From Coffea arabica (taxonomy: Eukaryota > Streptophyta > Magnoliopsida > Gentianales > Rubiaceae), in contig NC_092316.1 in the NCBI RefSeq assembly GCF_036785885.1, positions 16,671,001 to 16,735,000 of the forward strand: 64,000 bases of DNA. Direction: 5' to 3'. Below are positions 47,701-60,462 of this stretch, piece by piece; within the stretch, counting starts at the first letter, position 1, and each line of letters begins with the position of its first letter. The notes under the pieces are model-generated. The model searched no databases. It was not told the DNA's origin and was given only the letters and a program-made list of their open reading frames with translations. The position numbers and the translations under genes were made by a program.

Positions 47701-50257
47701 CTCTTAAAAGCATCACAACATTCAGTTTCCTTTTTGTTTTGTTTTTTTTGCCATTTTCATGCCTCTCCAAACAAAAATATCAAAGTTTAATACCATTTAG
47801 CATAATTCACGATGCAAATCCTACCTTTCAAATCATTATTCTCAATACTTGGACTTGAGCCAATCTATCATCTACAATCATACCTTTATTAGCTTGATGT
47901 AGGTTGCAATCTCATAAACAATTTCTAGGTTAAGGATTTTGTTTATATGCGTGAAAGAGACAAAATTCTAAAAATTAAAAGAGATAAAAATATTAGAGGT
48001 AGAGATTAAGAAATTAGTTAACCACATAAATGAATTGATTGAAAATGGGGGAGCTTTTGGTGAAAAATTAAAGGAAAAGAAAGAGACGTAAAAAAATTTA
48101 AAAATAATGAATAACAAACATTAGAAGAAAAATTATTAAAAAGAATGACAATTTGATGATATTATTGTCCACTTACATAAAATATATACAAAGTGCATTT
48201 TTAAATTGTTGAAAGGGATAAAGTGCAACTCTCACAAAAGTTCAAGAAGGTTTTATGGAAATTAATGTAGAGGAGGTTAAAACCAGTAAATGAGAAAGAA
48301 AGCCTTAAGAATAAATCCAAGGTTATCAGCTCAACAACCCAATCATTTAGGTGTGACTTAGAGGCATGTCCAAAAAATACACTTCACGGTTTAAGGGTGT
48401 TTGTGGTTACTTTACTTGATTGCTTAGGTATGGCCTTGTATGGTTGTATTCATTTGGTTTTGACTAGAATATTTTGATAATTAAAGCAAAATCAATTTGA
48501 GTAAATACCAAATGTACCATTTAAGTAACTTGGAGATTAATTTGAGAGTTATCAGGTTAACCCCAAATTCTTGATTTGAGAAATTTGTATTCTTGTTAAT
48601 TTATTGGTTGGTAGAGGAAAGCTATAGCTTGATTTTGTTAACTAACATGATTTACAAATCACATATACAATTATATAAACACATATATGCTACTTCAAGA
48701 ATAAAATAAATGCATATAGTTTTAATTCGTATATTTTCAGAAAGATAATTTCTTGTTTATATGGTTACTAATATTTCAAAAGCTAATTTCGTAATCTTGA
48801 TTCTTGAAAATTAGATTTTTCAAAATAATTTATGTATTCTCATTTATTGTTAAAAGCTATTTTGAATGCATAGGTGTTCTCAAAAAATTTAAAAAGTTGA
48901 TTTTCACAAAAAGTTGACCAAATTACACTTATATGCTACATAAATGAATTTTTGTGTTAATGAAATAATTTTTATATAATTAATTAATTTTATTATGATG
49001 ATTAAATGTTGGATAAGAAAAGAAAAAGGGAACATAGATAAATTAAGAAGTGGGATGAGCAAGAGAGGAAGATACAGAGACGTGCCACATAAAAAGTTAT
49101 CTAATCTTTAGGTAGTTTAGTAATTATATTGAAATTTAAAGGGCATTTTGGTTTGTATGAAAAAGTAGACTAGAATCAAAATCCAAACAAAGGAGTTTAA
49201 TTAACATGGTGAAGATAGCACGATCATTTAAAGTGGGTAGGGAAGGTGGGCATAAGTTTTGGGTGCGCAATAAAATTGTTAGAAACCTAAAGAGAGGTTT
49301 TCGAAATTATCTCTTGAACTTTTGATTTCTTGCTTTCATAATAGACTAGAAAAAATGTTGGATGAGTTTGCAACGTGAAACACATGTGCTATTTCATGTA
49401 AAAGTAACATTATTGAGAAGTAAAATTAATTTGTTGTTTTTTCAAGGGAAATGGTCATACAGCAACTATCTTGTGACAGTCTAAAAAAGTGTGCACCACT
49501 AATATCTACCTTTTATTCTGTACTAGCATTAAAGGGCGCAACCAACTTGTGTGCAATTTAGAATTAATTAAAATAAATTAATTTGATACGAAATGTTTTA
49601 TTTTTACATAAATCAAATTGATATAAAGTTTACAATTAATGTTATAGTAATTTGGTAGTAAAATTAGGATGGTTATGAGTAGTTATAAAGGTAAGACGTG
49701 ATTAGGCGATAAGAGTAAAAATTAATAAATTTTAAGAGTGAAGTTGTAAGTTCAAAAAATGATCAAAATTATTTATTCCCAAATCCTATCTTCCCCCTTT
49801 ATATATAGTATATAAATATTATTTAAATTGACTTGTGTTAATAAGCTAGTGTTCATTTAGTAGTCAAACTAAATGATTCTCAAGTGCAATGATTAATTTA
49901 ATTAACCGATTAAACCATAACAGATTAGTTTCTCTCTTTTTCCGATTTTTTTCGGTAAAAGAACTTTTTTTGAATGTTAACCATAACACATGTAATGTGT
50001 GCCCTGGCCGTAATCGGGTCTTTCATTCAAAAAAATGCAGACGCGAAGTGATGGTAAAAAGTGAATCTTGGAATTTGGAGTCCGAAAAGTATTGTGAAAA
50101 ACCTGTCCAATTTTCACATGAGAATAGCTAGTTTCAGATGAAGAAGTATCGTAGAAGTTTCTCTTTTCAAATTCAACATTCTCATTTCATCCAAAATAAC
50201 GTCCATTTTAATATTTTTAAAGTATGCCAATGCTTTCAATAGAAATTTTAGAATATA
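47701..50257. other. Intergenic, no gene seen
   Basis: AT-rich. 49279-49318 (GAGAGGTTTTCGAAATTATCTC) looks like one end of a decayed Mutator-type element of the 19261 family; its partner end was not found. The other frames carry no recognisable domain. Confidence 0.4.
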
Positions 50258-50310
50258 AAATATTATTTTCAAATTTCCAATCTCATGTCAGGTCAATTGA
50301 GATTATACAG

Positions 50311-50478
50311 TGTGTTTGGATTGCTGAATTATTTTACGTGATATTTCGTTTGTATCATAAACATATTTTTTAATCCATCTTTTTATATTTCCAATTATCT
50401 TTTTATCTCACATACATCATATTACAAAAAATAAAATGTTACAATAATTATTCCAAATAATACTCTATCCAAACATAC
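50311..50478. mobile_element. MITE of the TTTGTTTGGATTG family
   Basis: Ends TGTGTTTGGATTG and CTATCCAAACATA. The interior resembles 21032-21201 read inverted (TTATCTCACATACATCAT, TTTTTATATTTCCAATTA). Confidence 0.7.
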
Positions 50479-50607
50479 GAGTACAAGAAATTTCTATGTT
50501 TTCAAAAGCCTAATGATAATTGCTTTTAACAACCCTAAGTCCATTTAAAAATATATATAATATTATTTTCAAATTTCCAATCTCATGTCAGGTCAAATTA
50601 AGACATT

Positions 50608-50831
50608 CAGGCCTTGTTTAGCAGACAAGTTTATTGTCAAGTTTGTCTGCTACAAGTTTTTTAAAAACTTTAGTTACAGTAACCTCAAAAAACTTCTCAA
50701 AGATTTTAAACTATACATTTCAAAATATTTTTAAAAAAACACACTTTAAAAATTTTTTTAAAAACTTCTACAGTAAATTACAGTAAAGTTTTAGACAAAC
50801 ATCCAAAAAACTCACCAGTCAAACGGGCCTG
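50608..50831. mobile_element. MITE with CAGGCC ends
   Basis: 224 bp from CAGGCCTTGTTTAGCAG to CAGTCAAACGGGCCTG, with inverted ends and a palindromic interior (TACAGTAAATTACAGTAA). Superfamily unclear. Confidence 0.6.
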
Positions 50832-51693
50832 AATTTTGCACAAAAGCAAATATGAGTACAAGAATTTTCTATGTATTCAAAAGCCTAATGATAATTTCCT
50901 TGCTTTGTATCATTAATTTCTAACCCTTAAGTCTTGAAATCTCCCCTAAACGATCAGTATTGACATGTCATTGTCTTAAAAGATGCATGTTCTTCTTTTT
51001 CTCGAGATTAGTGTTTTCATTTTCTTTATTTATGCATTCTCTACTTTTCCAACTTTTATTTCTCAAGGAATTAGCACCCTAAGATCGGTATTTGAATCTA
51101 GTTGCATGTATAGCTATTAAGTCTTTTAGTGATACAGAAGAATGAAGATCATCACTAGATGTTTTATTTCTTGAACTTCATCAGCAAAAAATCTTTGTGA
51201 CTTAAAAAAAATTATCTAGAAGTTTAAAATCTTTTGTCTTTACAGTACTAGTACGGCAAACATATTTGTACTTGGCAGATGTTGAAAGTTACCAAATTCT
51301 ACACATTTTAAGGGAATAAAATGTGTCTTTCTCTACAGGCCAATACGTAGATCCGCCCCTGAATATGACAGTATTGTTTCAATTATATTACGACCCCATT
51401 TAGGCTTGTGGTACTTTTGATAAAATAAAATTACTTTTTCGTGCTAAAAGTACTTTGAAATTGTTTGGCAGACGTCATCCCATAAAATTAGGAGGTGAAG
51501 TTTTTGATGTTTAAAGCACTTTTAGCAAAAGTTCAAGTTGAGTGCTTTTAAAATAGTTTTGTGATTTTAATCATTTTATCCTACGAACTAAATAAAGAAA
51601 TAAATATATTTAAAAAATTTTAAATTTCATATGATCTAATACAATAAGTACCTATTAAACTATGTATCTAAACAATACATTTAAGTATTAAAT

Positions 51694-51790
51694 TAGTAGG
51701 GGAAGGGTTGGATTGGGTGGTACGGGAGAAGGGAGTGTAAGTGAGAGATCTCGGATTCGAGTCATACTGCTTACACTAAAAGAAAAAAAA
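51694..51790 (+). mobile_element. SINE with 11-bp target duplication
   Basis: 97 bp: GGGTTGGATTGGGTGG, then GATCTCGGATTCGAGTC (B box), then an A-rich tail. It is flanked on both sides by AAGTATTAAAT (51683-51693 and 51791-51801), a clean target-site duplication for LINE-driven retroposition. Confidence 0.8.
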
Positions 51791-52125
51791 AAGTATTAAA
51801 TAAGTATTTTTATTCAAAATTCTATTGGTGATGTGCGTTTCAATAAGTTATTGCAGCTCCAAATTGCCTCGCGACAAAGTTCGAAATTCATGGTGCTAAA
51901 TCGAATTTCCCGAGTAGTCATCACACGATCAGCAATTGTTGGGCCATTATCCAAAATTCCAAACCAATCAGTGGACAATTTTCCACAACGAAATAAATTG
52001 CTGAAGGGACAAGTCACCGGAATCTTCAAGGAAGTTTCCTCCCTTGCTCAATGAGTGAGCGTGTGATGGAAAGTGGAAACCTAAAAAAAGCAATGTTTGA
52101 TTTTGGTTGGCTCACCCGTCAAGTG

Positions 52126-52296
52126 GGGTTTGTTTGGATAGTGTTTTATTTCCCTAATTTTATCTGCTTACATCATCATTACAATTTTCAATACACCTTT
52201 TTATCTTTTCAGTTATTTTTTTATCTCACACACATCACATCACAAAAAGTGCTACAGTAAAAATATTCCAAATAAAACACAATCCAAACAAATTGG
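52126..52296. mobile_element. MITE of the TTTGTTTGGATTG family
   Basis: Ends GGGTTTGTTTGGATAGTG and CACAATCCAAACAAATTGG. It shares TTATCTCACACACATCACATCAC with the other two copies. Confidence 0.7.
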
Positions 52297-52559
52297 TCTA
52301 ATAGCGAATGCAGAATGAAGACAGACACTGTAGAAGTTTGAGTTTTCGGGTTCGAATCTATTTTTCTTTTTTTTTCTTTGTCGCATCGAATCGATGGAAG
52401 TAAAAATTCTATCGGAAAAAAATCACTAAAAACAGTCATCTATAGTGATAATTTGGTGAAAAGTCAAGGGTTCATCAAGACCTAAGTGCTAGTCAGTGAC
52501 CACCAAGCCAAAGGGTTGGTGGCTGGGTTCAAATCTCCAATTTGCGAGTTTTTATATAT

Positions 52560-53363
52560 GGGATAGTTTAAGAAATCTATAATTTCATTTGGCTCTTCTA
52601 AAGGTTTTGAATATTGCACTTTCCTCCTCCATTTTGAATTTCTATGTGACAAAGTGAGTCCATGTACCTAAAAAATCATATAAAAGCTTGAAATGCATTT
52701 TTCTTTCCCAAGATGCCCTTGCATACTAATATAATAGACTAAAATAAAAAAAAAGAACTGGAAAAATGCAATAAAAAAGAAATAAATTGATTTTACAAAA
52801 TTATTTACTCAATGAAAGAAGGAAAAATATAAAATTTTGTACTTAGAAGTACTTAAGAAAAAACCAAATTCTACTCATCAGGTAAGACGTTAATTTTTTT
52901 ATGTTCTTAAGTGTAATAATTTGCCTTAAAAAACATTTGTGATAATATGGCCTACTTCTTTATTGCAAATGCCAAATACATCTATTCCCTTTTCTTTTAT
53001 AATTTCAAGCCCTTAATTTTGAATTTGTTATTTCAAATTCTTGTGCCAATAAATATTTTCAAGCATCAAGCTTTAAATATCAATTTTCCTAATGGTTTAG
53101 TTGAGACCTGTCTAACTCGCTATGGCATATCATTAGTAATTTGCCAAGATAAATTTCACTCATCTTTCAAATAATTTTGCAACTTTTTATAAGCTATGGA
53201 AGGGCGATTTGGGAATGAAAGTACATTTTAGCATTTCATCGATATGGATTGACATTGTTATAATAAAACTCAAAATAAGGGCGGTAGGTGTAATATTTAA
53301 AACCTCAGGGGAGTGAAGAGTAATTTTTGAAAAACTCATTGGAGGTTTCTAAAATTATCTCTA
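52560..53363. mobile_element. Decayed Mutator-type element
   Basis: The right end (CCTCAGGGGAG ... GGAGGTTTCTAAAATTATCTC) matches the terminus of the 19261-21020 element. The left end (GGGATAGTTTAAGAAATC...) is its diverged complement. About 800 bp, no transposase, target duplication no longer clear. Confidence 0.5.
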
Positions 53364-53883
53364 AATATAATAGCGTGTTAGCAGTGCTCACACGGTCTAT
53401 GGATTAATCGTTCTATTCTTTAAATACACTAACTCCTTAAACACATGCTACATGTGCAAAAAGTAAAATTAATCAAATTCAAATTGAAATTATTTGATAT
53501 GCATCCAAGAATCCTTCCGTATGCAAAAAGTGGAATGCCATTAAGAAAAAGTAAACATGCAAAAGATCCAAAAGGTTTTCTTCTTGGGAATTTCAAAAAT
53601 TTGTTCCATTGTAACATAATTTATAAGCAAAAAGTCAGATCAATCAATAATGTAATTTGGAATGAAACAAACATAGCCTGTATGGTACATGTTTCTCACG
53701 TTTGATGTGAAAAATCAGCAATACAGTCCATGAAAAACGCTTTTGTCTTTTTTACCAGTCCAGTACGAGATGTGGCTTATCACTTATCAGGGATTGAGGC
53801 TCAGCTAGTTTTCAAGTAAAAGTTTTTTTTTTTTTTTTTTTTTTTGTCAATTCATGCTCGAATCCTTCACATTGGATCCTAGC

Positions 53884-54744
53884 TAGGCTGTCAATCGGGT
53901 CTAATGAGCCCGGTTTTGATAAGCTCAAGCTCAACTCATTTGATTTGATATATTTTCGGGTTTCGGGTTATAAGTTTCAGGTTCATGAATGCGAAACTCA
54001 TACTCAATTCACACAATATTCGGATTGTGAGCCTTAATCGGGTTTAGTCCAAACTCACTTATTACTCCTTAATTTTCTTAATGTAATTACTAAAACTATT
54101 AAGTTGTAAAACTAATTTAACATTTACAAGGCTATAATATTAAAACTAAATATGAACAAATAATAGTTCTTAAAAAGTATATAAACCAAAAATTTTTCAA
54201 CAATATTTATATTTAATTCGTTCAAAATGCATGAAAAATAGTAATAAATCATGCGATCATAAGCCAAGACATCTTTAAAAGTTGAAACTTTTTTTATAAT
54301 CTTGTGATTTAAATCCAAATATGCTTGATGATTTGTGTTTGTAGACCAAAAAGAAATCAACCAATATTATGCCAATACAAAAATTTACTCAACCAATAAG
54401 AAAAGTTAAAGATTTAGTTATGCATTACTAATATTGATTCTCAAGAAAGCTCATGGAAGATTCTTTAGATGTATTATTGTGCTTTGTAATTTATATACAT
54501 ATTTAGTATTTAGTAATAATATATTTGGATATATAAATATACATAACATCAAAATATAAATATTATATATATAGGTAATTAAAGGACCGGACCTATATCG
54601 AATTTGAGCCTAATAAAACTCAAGCTTGGCTCTTATTTAATTTGGGGCAAATTTTTAGGCTCAAGCTCAGACCGGTTCATTAAATGGTCGGGCTCATCGG
54701 ACTTTTTGTCGGCTCGAGCTGGCCCAGCCCTATTGACAGTCCTA
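53884..54744. mobile_element. Non-autonomous hAT element, 861 bp
   Basis: The ends TAGGCTGTCAATCGGG and complement TAGGACTGTCAATAGGG form short inverted repeats with CCCGG/AGCTCAAGCTC-type subterminal inverted stretches. A perfect 8-bp target duplication ATCCTAGC lies at 53876-53883 and 54745-54752, as expected for hAT. No transposase. Confidence 0.88.
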
Positions 54745-54752
54745 ATCCTAGC

Positions 54753-55556
54753 CTATTAATCCTGTCACGAGTCCATCACATTGGACCACCAAAATTATTT
54801 GCTAAAGTACACGCAGTCACGGTTTGATATATCAATCAGGAACCCCATTCATGCAGGTCCAAAACTGAACTCCAAGCCAAGGCATTTTGTCCCCACTAAT
54901 ATGTGAGAGTAGTTTGACACATGACATGTGATAGCTAGGCCTCGAGGCAACTTCCTTCCTTGGCATATGCCTCACGTACAAACTTTGGTTGAAACTCGAA
55001 GAATCACAAGTTTGATATTCTTGCGACCCCTGAGGGTCATCTGCAATCTCTCACGGCATCCAATAGTGTGTGTGTATGATGTAGAATGAAAGTAAACACT
55101 AGAACAATAATAATGTAGCCACGTAAATTTTTTTTTAAAAAAATTTTACAAGAGCTGTGTTTCACAATCAGTTCGATCGGCTAGTTTCAAATTCGACCGA
55201 TTTAAATCGTCAGTTATCTGGCGCGATTGCTCTGACAACTGGAATGAATCTGTTCTTGATTGGCCTTTGCTGTTCTTCATCATGATTGGGCTACGAATGC
55301 GTGGCCTGGGAGGATGCCTTGGCCTTGGAGCAGTCATGGCAAAAATTCAAGAAAGGGAGACAAATTCGGAGAACGGAAACTGACATGTCCAGCCCCCCAG
55401 CAGCTTGGAATTGCTTTTAGTCGAATGAGATTTTCCAACAACCCGGCGGTCATTTCAGGTCCATGTTTTTTTATGCATTTTGTTCTTCTTTGGCAAAATA
55501 CCAGCACTGATAAAATATTAGACAATCAAATCCAACACAAAAATACAAGATAGGAG

Positions 55557-55587
<31 letters not shown>

Positions 55588-56850
55588 TTGATAAAGGAGT
55601 AATTTAGCAAGGGACAATGCAAATCATTAGTTGTACTTGAAATACTACTACAAAAAAATTTCTGGACTTTTGAAGAGATTCAATTCTTCAAGATCTTCTT
55701 TCTTTATTTTTTCTCTATTCGGTAGACTTAATTTTCCTTGAGATCTAATAGTTTAGAAACTGCGTCATGCATTTGCTTATTGCTAACTGTTTACTACTTA
55801 GCACTTACTCTTCTTTCATTTTTTTTTTGGGTCACAAATTAGCCCCTTAGTTACGTAGCAACATCTTTAACATCATCAACTATAAGGTCAAAGTAAAAAT
55901 CACTACAAAAATAAATAAAAATTAAGTAGCAATAAAAATCAGTTTCAAGAAAGAGATAAAGAAAAAAGTAAAATTTTTAGTATCTAAGTTCACAAAAACC
56001 ATTATAATGCTGCAAACAGAAGATAAATTAATTTTTTTTGCATTTTCTATGGAAAAATACACTAAAGAATTTTGACAAAGTTCGACTCTTATGTGCCCGC
56101 TAATCTACCCTTTTGGTAAACACCTCACCTGGTGGCAGAGATAAGACCACATGAGATTGAATCTTGACACAATATAGTTTTATAAAGTATGGACTACTAC
56201 AATACATACATTTTCCATGAAAAATGATAGAAAATATTGCAATACATACATAAGTAAATTTATTGATAAATATATATTTTGTTAAATGTGAGTAACTAAA
56301 CAATCATTCGATAATAATCAACTACCAATTGTGCAGCCACCGTTTAACAATCTTCACTGCTAAATTATTGAAAAGTTTTTCTCAATAGTTGCAATTGCAA
56401 CAAATAATATGAAAGCTAAAGGGGGATAGACAAATGGAAATATATTATCTTTTTTTGGTTTTTATTTTGAAATATTTCATGAACTCTTAAAATATTTTAA
56501 AATAAAAATTTTCAAGTATTTTATCAACTGCCTACCATTTGGGCTCTTCGTTTAAAGTCTATTCATAACTTTCTAAAAAATAAAAATTCATAAATGAAAA
56601 AGTAAAATTTGTAAAATTTTCATTCCGCATATTCTTATTTTTTTTGTCAACTAACTATATGTAAAAAAGTCTAAATCCTAATTAATTTCTTAATTATTCA
56701 TCACACACTATTACAACAAAACAAGGTGATATTTTTTTGGTAAAACCCTGTACATGGGTATAGGATATCAGTCCAAAATGTTTGGAAAAATAAATAGAAT
56801 ACAAGAGGGACTAAAACCTACATTCCTGTACATGAGAAAAGGTTTAAGAT
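54753..56850. other. Intergenic, with a less AT-rich segment of unknown nature
   Basis: 55146-55525 is richer in GC than its surroundings and open on the minus strand in two frames (one with PRPRHPPRPRIRSP and a Gln/Ser-rich tail). It may be an old gene fragment, but I cannot assign it. An (AT)n microsatellite lies at 55558-55583. The rest is AT-rich without features. Confidence 0.35.
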
Positions 56851-56854
56851 GGAG

Positions 56855-57150
56855 TACTACCCCTTTGTATTGAAAACTGTAATAGTAGCAAAGTCAGCAA
56901 TCTCTAACCTAAGAATAGTTTTAAGTTTTGTAAGATTCATAGGATAAATATGTTCATCCTGAAAATTCAATAATGCTAAGTAACTCGCAGCACTATTAGC
57001 TTCATTGTAAATATGTTGAATAAAAGTTTGTAAAGATTCAATCAAGCTAGAACATGACAAACAACATTGGAAAGAGGTCATTTAACAATGTCCAACTTGG
57101 TCACCATCGGAATAAGAGCATCAAAATCAAACTCCACTTGTATGTCAGAA
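56855..57150 (-). pseudogene. LINE RNase H domain remnant
   Basis: A minus-strand frame with FIQHIYNEANSAASYLALL, the signature of the RNase H-like tail of plant LINE ORF2 (usually IYREAN..AD.LA). The upstream part is frameshifted. No other LINE parts are recognisable nearby. Confidence 0.6.
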
Positions 57151-60100
57151 AACCCATAAGAAATGAAATCCCACCACTTGCAAGGATGATTTAGGGGGTG
57201 GGAAGGGGCAGCCCTCCTTCCCCTAATTTTTTTTTGAAATTTTTATTTTGTGATGTCTATTTTTAGAGAAAAGGTTAGGTATGTCATTTAGCATGTGAAT
57301 CCATTAAAATAGCTTTTCAAAATATGAAATAATTGATACATTAATTAAGTAGGTTGTTTCTCATCCATATTAACAAATGCCCATGGTAATCTATTAGAAA
57401 ATCCCATTTTATAATTCTTGCCCCCTCAAATATTTTTCATGTTTATCCTTTATTCATCTTCTCTCTACCATTCCAAGTTTTTTGAATTATCTATTCTATG
57501 AGATAAATTACGTAAATCGGTAAATAAGGAAGGTAGAATTTGTAAACAATCAAGGAAATAAGAATTTGGATAATAAATAAGGTAAATCTTTTAAAAGTAT
57601 TAAGAATTTTTTTCTAACACGAGTAAGTTACACCTATCTTACTATATAAATACACACAATCACAATAATTGCACTCTTCGCATTTAGAGATTTTCATGAA
57701 TTAACCACACTTTTCTTTAAAGAAAAAACTAACACCTTGCCAAACTAAAATTTTAATATTAGAAAAATGTATAATAAATAGAAAAATTAAGGTGTGAGAT
57801 ATGAGTTGGCAAAAGAACAAATTTCACTTCAATGTTGCATCATTTAGAATCTAACTTTTCACCTAAAGTTTATCTTTTCTCTTGGAACATTTTCAATTGA
57901 TCATTTTTTTCTCTTTATTCTGTAGTTTTGGATAATCTTTGTTGAAAAGATTCTTTTCATGTAAATCAATTTAATATACGTTAAAAGATGGTTCAAATAC
58001 AAAGTTACATCATTATTAGTCTTCTAAGTTGCACTATTATTAATCTTCTAATTTAAAAGAACTTAAAGAGCTCGAGTGTTCATGGGAGACTCTCAGACTC
58101 CAAACCTTAGAAAAGAAGAGTTTAAGAATTGAACCACGAATCTCATAACCAGTGTTTAATGTACTTCTCTCTTAATATTGTATTACCTAACAAAACTAAT
58201 AAAATTTTAGCTTAAAATTGGGCAGGCTCGCAATATCATATATTTGGTGTTTGCCCCCTACTCCCAAATAAAAATTCTGATTCTATCACTTGAAGGTTAG
58301 AAAACTTATGAGAAAGATATAAAGATAAACCAAACAAAGGTGCTCATTCTTTAACTAAGACCACAACAAAGTCATAAAATTCCTTATAAAATGCAAAAAC
58401 TAAATTGGTAATGAAGTATACATCCAATAGCTGGTGAAGAGGAATAAATGAATGCATCCATATTAAGCTTATACATATCGGTTTGAACCAAAATACTACT
58501 TTGCATTTAACCCTTGGAGATGACCAAAATAAGGTGATATTTAAATAAAACAAAAAAAGTGTTATAAAAGTTCTATGAATGTATCACTAACTAGTCAAAT
58601 AAATCAATAAAGCTTCAATTTTGAATAGAAATAACCTTAGAGTTCAAAAGTACGAGATAAATAAAGCTTCAAGTTTGAATGGAAATAGTTTTAGAGTTCG
58701 AAAGTATGAAATTAGTTTTGGATTTGGTTAGGAATTGATATTAGTTGTACTATCTTTGAAAATAAAAAAAAATGAAACTAGTTTGGAGTTCAATTTAATT
58801 TGGAGTAACGTTTTAATTAGTTCAAAGAATATATATCATGTATTACCTTTTTATTTGTTTAAACAAGATATGTTGGCTCCTTTTTTGCATAAATAGTTTT
58901 ATGAAAAAAAATCTTTTATAATACATAATTGTGTATACCATAAGTGATAGATTTAATACACTATTTTCGAGTATTGACTTCTAAAACCTTACTCCTTGCA
59001 GCCTGAGTTCCATAGTTATGAGGAGTTTGTTCGTAGACACTTGATGTGCCTCCTCATTATTGGATCGATTAGCATGCCTATTACTTGACGACAAGGTGAC
59101 AAGAGGAAAACAGATGGGGTTGAATCATCAATACAATGTTCAAATAGAGTGCCACCTAACTACTTCCCGGTCTATCACATGCTTACAGAGGGATGAAATA
59201 ATTTTAGAAAAGTCAATTCCTACTATCTGGCGATATTTTGGGTTTGCTCTTGCCTGAATATGTTGATGACATGGTAAGAGAATTCCTCAATAAAACTGTT
59301 CATTAAATGTTTATTTGACATAATTCTTTGATAGGACAGTGGTTGGACCCTTGCTTGGTGGAGCCAAATATCATTAGCTCATCTTTATTCACTAGTTCAA
59401 TATGCACAATGTAATTGGTTCTATAAGTTCCAAGGACATGGTTTGAGGATGTGCTCCGCCAATGCATAGGGCTGTGGCATAAGGTCACCTAGAAATGCAC
59501 TCAGTTGTATCGCCTATGGTTGATTTTCAGTCATAATTTTAATATGGTATGTAAAAGTTATATGTTTTGGTTACTCATGTGTAACTCGTTGGATCTAATT
59601 CATACATCAACCGCTAATTAACTCTTCCATAAATTGTCATAGGAAAGGCGACCACGGGAGCTAGAGAGGCTAGTAGGAAAAAATCCCTATCGCCCCACAA
59701 TGAAATCAGGAAGCTGACACACTGTTTCTCAACCATAAGAGGTCAATGAACAAGAAGATGATTTGCCAGTAGATACTCCAACTAATGTGCCTCAGAGGAG
59801 CACTAGATTGAACAAGGATAAGAAAAAGAGGAGCAAGAAAAGTTTAAGGGAAGTACTTATTGGGGGTGGAGCTGGTCTAGATAGCTGCGGAAGCTTAATC
59901 AGGTTTGTTAGGTTGCAACCATCTAAAATAAGGGGTCAGGATTAGCTGTATCACAACCATAATGTATGGGAGAATGTTTTATGATTGCTTATAGATGGTA
60001 GTAAAATGAATAGTATAAAATGGGTTATGTGTAGTTCAATTACAACGCTGCCAATTTGTGATCATTCTAGCCTGATTTACGTTTCTCCCTAATTGTAATT

Positions 60101-60271
60101 AGCTTAACTTTAATTAGCTAAATTTCAGATTGGCTCAACTTAAATGCATAGTTGCTCACATTAACCAAATTTAATCATGTCATGTACATTTTCTAACTAG
60201 GCCTATACACTAGACCACTTTAGATAAAAGTTAACAGATCTTACTAATTATAAACCCTCACATTTGGACTC
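57151..60271. other. Intergenic, decayed repeats; weak frames at about 59060-59945
   Basis: 58612-58715 holds two tandem copies of a 55-bp unit (AATAAAGCTTCAA..TTTGAAT). Plus-strand frames at 59060-59257 and 59763-59945 (the latter Lys/Arg-rich, with RSTRLNKDKKKRSKKS) may be pieces of a transposon protein, but no family can be named. Confidence 0.3.
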
Positions 60272-60462
60272 TTGCCTTTTGTTTACGATCATTTCCTAGT
60301 ACTCAGCCTGCATCAAATGCAATGCAACAGGCCCAGCTACTGATAACCCACCAAATCTGGACTCATCAATTTTATTTTTACTTCATGAAGCTTGGCCTTC
60401 TATTTACAATTATTTCTGGGTACAATATCTACATCAAATAAAATGTAACGGGTCCAACTGCT
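60272..60462. repeat. Two tandem copies of a roughly 120-bp unit
   Basis: CTTGCCTTTTGTTTACGATC..CATCAAATGCAATG and TTGGCCTTCTATTTACAATT..CATCAAATAAAATG repeat in tandem with moderate divergence. Confidence 0.65.

Larger units (their letters stand above)
50258..50910. repeat. Locally duplicated segment, each copy holding a different MITE
   Basis: The left flank (TTTCAAATTTCCAATCTCATG, near 50267 and 50568) and the right flank (GAGTACAAGA... CAAAAGCCTAATGATAATT, near 50479 and 50853) occur twice in the same order. Between them sit unrelated MITEs, at 50311-50478 in the first copy and 50608-50831 in the second. Confidence 0.75.

Noticed and set aside
59060..59945. Plant mobile-domain (MAIN-like) protein
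   Set aside because: The fragments are too short and lack the diagnostic motifs; left as unassigned remnants.
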